Source of the DNA: JAHEYG01 sp044229775
GTDB lineage: Bacteria; Bacteroidota; Bacteroidia; B-17B0; Aurantibacillaceae
Assembly: GCA_044229775.1 (NCBI GenBank)
Contig: JBGASH010000137.1
Coordinates: 1 to 8,129 of the forward strand
Direction: 5' to 3'
Length of the DNA stretch: 8,129 bases
How positions within the stretch are numbered: position 1 is the first letter of the stretch; every line of letters begins with the position of its first letter. The notes below the pieces were generated by a model. It had not been told where the DNA came from. It made no database searches and was given only the letters and a program-made list of their open reading frames with translations. Below are positions 6,891 to 8,129 of the stretch, in pieces. The position numbers and the translations under genes were made by a program.

Positions 6891-7926
6891 TTTGAAAGAT
6901 CTGATCATAGAAAAATCCGGCAAAGAGGCCTATGAGTTTTTGAGTAGATTTATTAATCCTGAGTCGAAGGACACTTTATTGGTGTCTACTACCAGTGAGT
7001 TTAACATTCTTAATAGCCAGAACACATTTAACTGTATCGTTAATTTCAGTAAGTTTAATAATATTAGATATATCAATAAATTTTTTGAGAGCGTAAACTC
7101 GAAATTGAAAAATGGTGACACGTTCATTTGTTGTTTCGAAACATTTACAGCCCGCAGGGATAGGAAACGTATTAACAGGATTCCGATAATAGGGAAAATA
7201 TACTTTTTTTTGGAATTTGTTTTCATGAGGGTTTTTCCAAAAATGTGGGGATTTAAAAAGATCTACTTTTTATTTACTCGCGGGAGGAATCGCCTTTTAT
7301 CTAAGGCAGAAGGATTGGGGCGATTGGTGAGTTGTGGCTTTGATATTGTGGCTTATGATAGTTTTGGCAATATTACTTATGTAGTAACAAAAAAAATAAA
7401 AGAACCTGATTTTAATATGAACGCCAGCTATGGTCCTGTATACAAAATGCCTCGTATGGGTAAAGATGGCAAGATCATTAAAGTGTATAAATTGAGGACA
7501 ATGCATCCTTACGCTGAATATTTGCAAGATTATATTTTAAAAATTAATGGTTATTCTGAAACAGGAAAGCCTGCTGATGATTTTCGTTTAACTCCATGGG
7601 GAAGGGTATTGCGCCGTTATTGGTTAGACGAAACACCTCAATTGATAAACCTTTTAAAAGGAGATCTGAAATTGGTAGGGGTTAGGCCAATTTCTAAACG
7701 TTATTTTCAAGACATACCTAAGGATTTGCAGGATCTTAGAATTACACAAAAACCGGGTTGTATACCTCCATACGTTGCACTTAATCGAACCGGATCAGTT
7801 ACAGATGTATTGCAGGCCGAACGTGAATATTTAGTCGAAAAACACAAGCAACCTTACCTCACAGACACTAAGTATTTTTTTCAAGCGGTTTTTAATATTG
7901 TGGTCAAAAACAAACGTAGTGCTTGA
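6868..7926 (+). CDS. Sugar transferase (bacterial phosphoglycosyl transferase) with long N-terminal extension
   Basis: 352 residues. The C-terminal half (about 185-352) is a bacterial sugar transferase domain, which moves a sugar phosphate from a nucleotide sugar to undecaprenyl phosphate and starts the repeat unit. Motifs: YGPVYKMPRMGKDGKI (188-203), KVYKLRTMH (206-214), LTPWGRVLRR (241-250), WLDETPQL with the catalytic Asp254-Glu255 pair (252-259), and LLKGDLKLVGVRP (262-274). The first 180 residues are not the multi-pass membrane region of WbaP-type enzymes. They resemble a degenerate class I methyltransferase-like fold: LLVSTT (37-42), FFESVNSKLKNGDTFICCFE (72-91), then GRLVSCGFDIV (151-161). 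No glycine-rich SAM loop is evident. Hydrophobic stretches at about 106-122 and 130-137 may contact the membrane. The frame is closed upstream by TAG (6847-6849) and has no Met before residue 120; TTG at 6868 is the first usable start, TTG at 6892 an alternative. I prefer 6868 because its N-terminus reads like relatives I recall. Confidence 0.9.
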   Translation: MEEKKEYNLKDLIIEKSGKEAYEFLSRFINPESKDTLLVSTTSEFNILNSQNTFNCIVNFSKFNNIRYINKFFESVNSKLKNGDTFICCFETFTARRDRKRINRIPIIGKIYFFLEFVFMRVFPKMWGFKKIYFLFTRGRNRLLSKAEGLGRLVSCGFDIVAYDSFGNITYVVTKKIKEPDFNMNASYGPVYKMPRMGKDGKIIKVYKLRTMHPYAEYLQDYILKINGYSETGKPADDFRLTPWGRVLRRYWLDETPQLINLLKGDLKLVGVRPISKRYFQDIPKDLQDLRITQKPGCIPPYVALNRTGSVTDVLQAEREYLVEKHKQPYLTDTKYFFQAVFNIVVKNKRSA

Positions 7927-8046
7927 ATTAAACCTCACATATTTTGGAGCGAAATTGCTTACCAAAACCATTAGTTTTACTTCGTCAAAAAAGGAGATAA
8001 TCAACTAAATTGACTATCTTTACCAGCTGAAATGAAGATAATTTTT
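7927..8046. other. Intergenic gap between sugar transferase and lipoprotein genes
   Basis: This is the only gap over 11 bases in the window (105 or 120 bases depending on the lipoprotein start). It has no credible ORF and no strong rho-independent terminator; the best T-tract candidates have only weak 5-bp stems such as AAAAC/GTTTT around 7964-7978. It holds the imperfect dyad listed separately and an AAGGAG at 7991-7996 with no start codon within a useful distance. It may separate biosynthesis genes from export genes into two transcripts or just be a longer leader. Confidence 0.6.
7996..8022 (+). promoter_or_regulatory. Imperfect inverted repeat and possible -7 element before the lipoprotein gene
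   Basis: GATAATCAA (7996-8004) and TTGACTATC (8010-8018) form 9-base arms with one mismatch and a 5-base loop, followed by TTTA. The right arm runs into TATCTTTA (8015-8022), seven of eight matches to the Bacteroidota -7 consensus TAnnTTTG, about 25 bases before the ATG at 8047. No convincing -33 TTTG sits at the right distance, and dyads of this quality occur by chance in AT-rich DNA. It could be an operator/promoter, a weak terminator, or neither. Confidence 0.2.
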
Positions 8047-8129
8047 ATGATTAAAGTTAAAACAAACAAAATTACTTGTCTTATTTTGTTAGCTCTTATT
8101 GTCGGCTCTTGTACTGATAGAAAAAAATT
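8047..8129 (+). CDS. Lipoprotein, 3' partial; possible Wza-type polysaccharide export protein
   Basis: Only the first 27 codons are present; the gene runs off the right edge. They show a classical lipoprotein signal: a short basic n-region (MIKVKTNK), a hydrophobic core (ITCLILLALI), and a lipobox VGSC with the acceptor Cys at residue 22 (codon 8110-8112), followed by TDRKKI. A Cys followed after a few residues by a Lys-Lys stretch is common at the N-terminus of Bacteroidota polysaccharide biosynthesis/export (Wza-like) lipoproteins, which form the outer-membrane channel, and a position just after an initiating sugar transferase fits. That assignment rests on context and a few residues. An in-frame ATG at 8032 would add five residues (MKIIF); I prefer 8047 because it gives a more typical signal peptide and an A/T-rich leader, but the choice is not settled. 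Confidence 0.65.
   Translation, partial: MIKVKTNKITCLILLALIVGSCTDRKK

Noticed and set aside
7964..7978. AAAAC/GTTTT stem as a terminator after the sugar transferase
   Set aside because: Only five A/T-rich pairs and no following T-run; too weak to call.

Overview
The window is a compact, one-direction (+) stretch of a surface-polysaccharide biosynthesis locus, most likely from a member of the Bacteroidota. The evidence for that group is AT-rich DNA by inspection, almost no Shine-Dalgarno-like sequence before the starts, a sugar transferase of a type I associate with Bacteroidota, and a short lipoprotein start at the 3' edge that resembles Bacteroidota Wza-type export lipoproteins. The genus cannot be read from the window.

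Layout: (1) an asparagine-synthetase-like amidotransferase cut by the left edge, stop at 1526; (2) a family 4-like glycosyltransferase, 1526-2482, sharing a base with the previous stop; (3) a second, complete asparagine-synthetase-like amidotransferase, 2484-4304; (4) an N-acetyl sugar amidotransferase of the WbpG/WbuX/PseA type, 4307-5449, GTG start; (5) a DUF354 protein, 5461-6510, which appears to lack a conserved internal block; (6) a small VanZ-family membrane protein, 6504-6890, GTG start; (7) a phosphoglycosyl transferase with a long N-terminal extension, 6868-7926, TTG start; (8) a gap of roughly 105-120 bases; (9) the first codons of a lipoprotein, running off the right edge. Genes 1-7 overlap or lie 1-11 bases apart, so they are very probably one transcription unit whose promoter lies upstream of the window.

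How the genes fit together (inference): the sugar transferase would load the first sugar phosphate onto undecaprenyl phosphate, and the glycosyltransferase (perhaps also the DUF354 protein) would extend the chain. The three ATP-pyrophosphatase-type amidotransferases would convert sugar carboxylates to amides and an N-acetyl group to an acetamidino group. The lipoprotein at the end suggests export through a Wza-type outer-membrane channel. Flippase, polymerase, nucleotide-sugar enzymes and HisH/HisF partners are not in the window.

I see no RNA gene, CRISPR array, insertion sequence or phage-like element. The points most worth a second look are the concentration of amidation enzymes, the apparent internal deletion in the DUF354 protein, the half-missing cysteine set of the sugar amidotransferase, and the unusual architecture of the sugar transferase.
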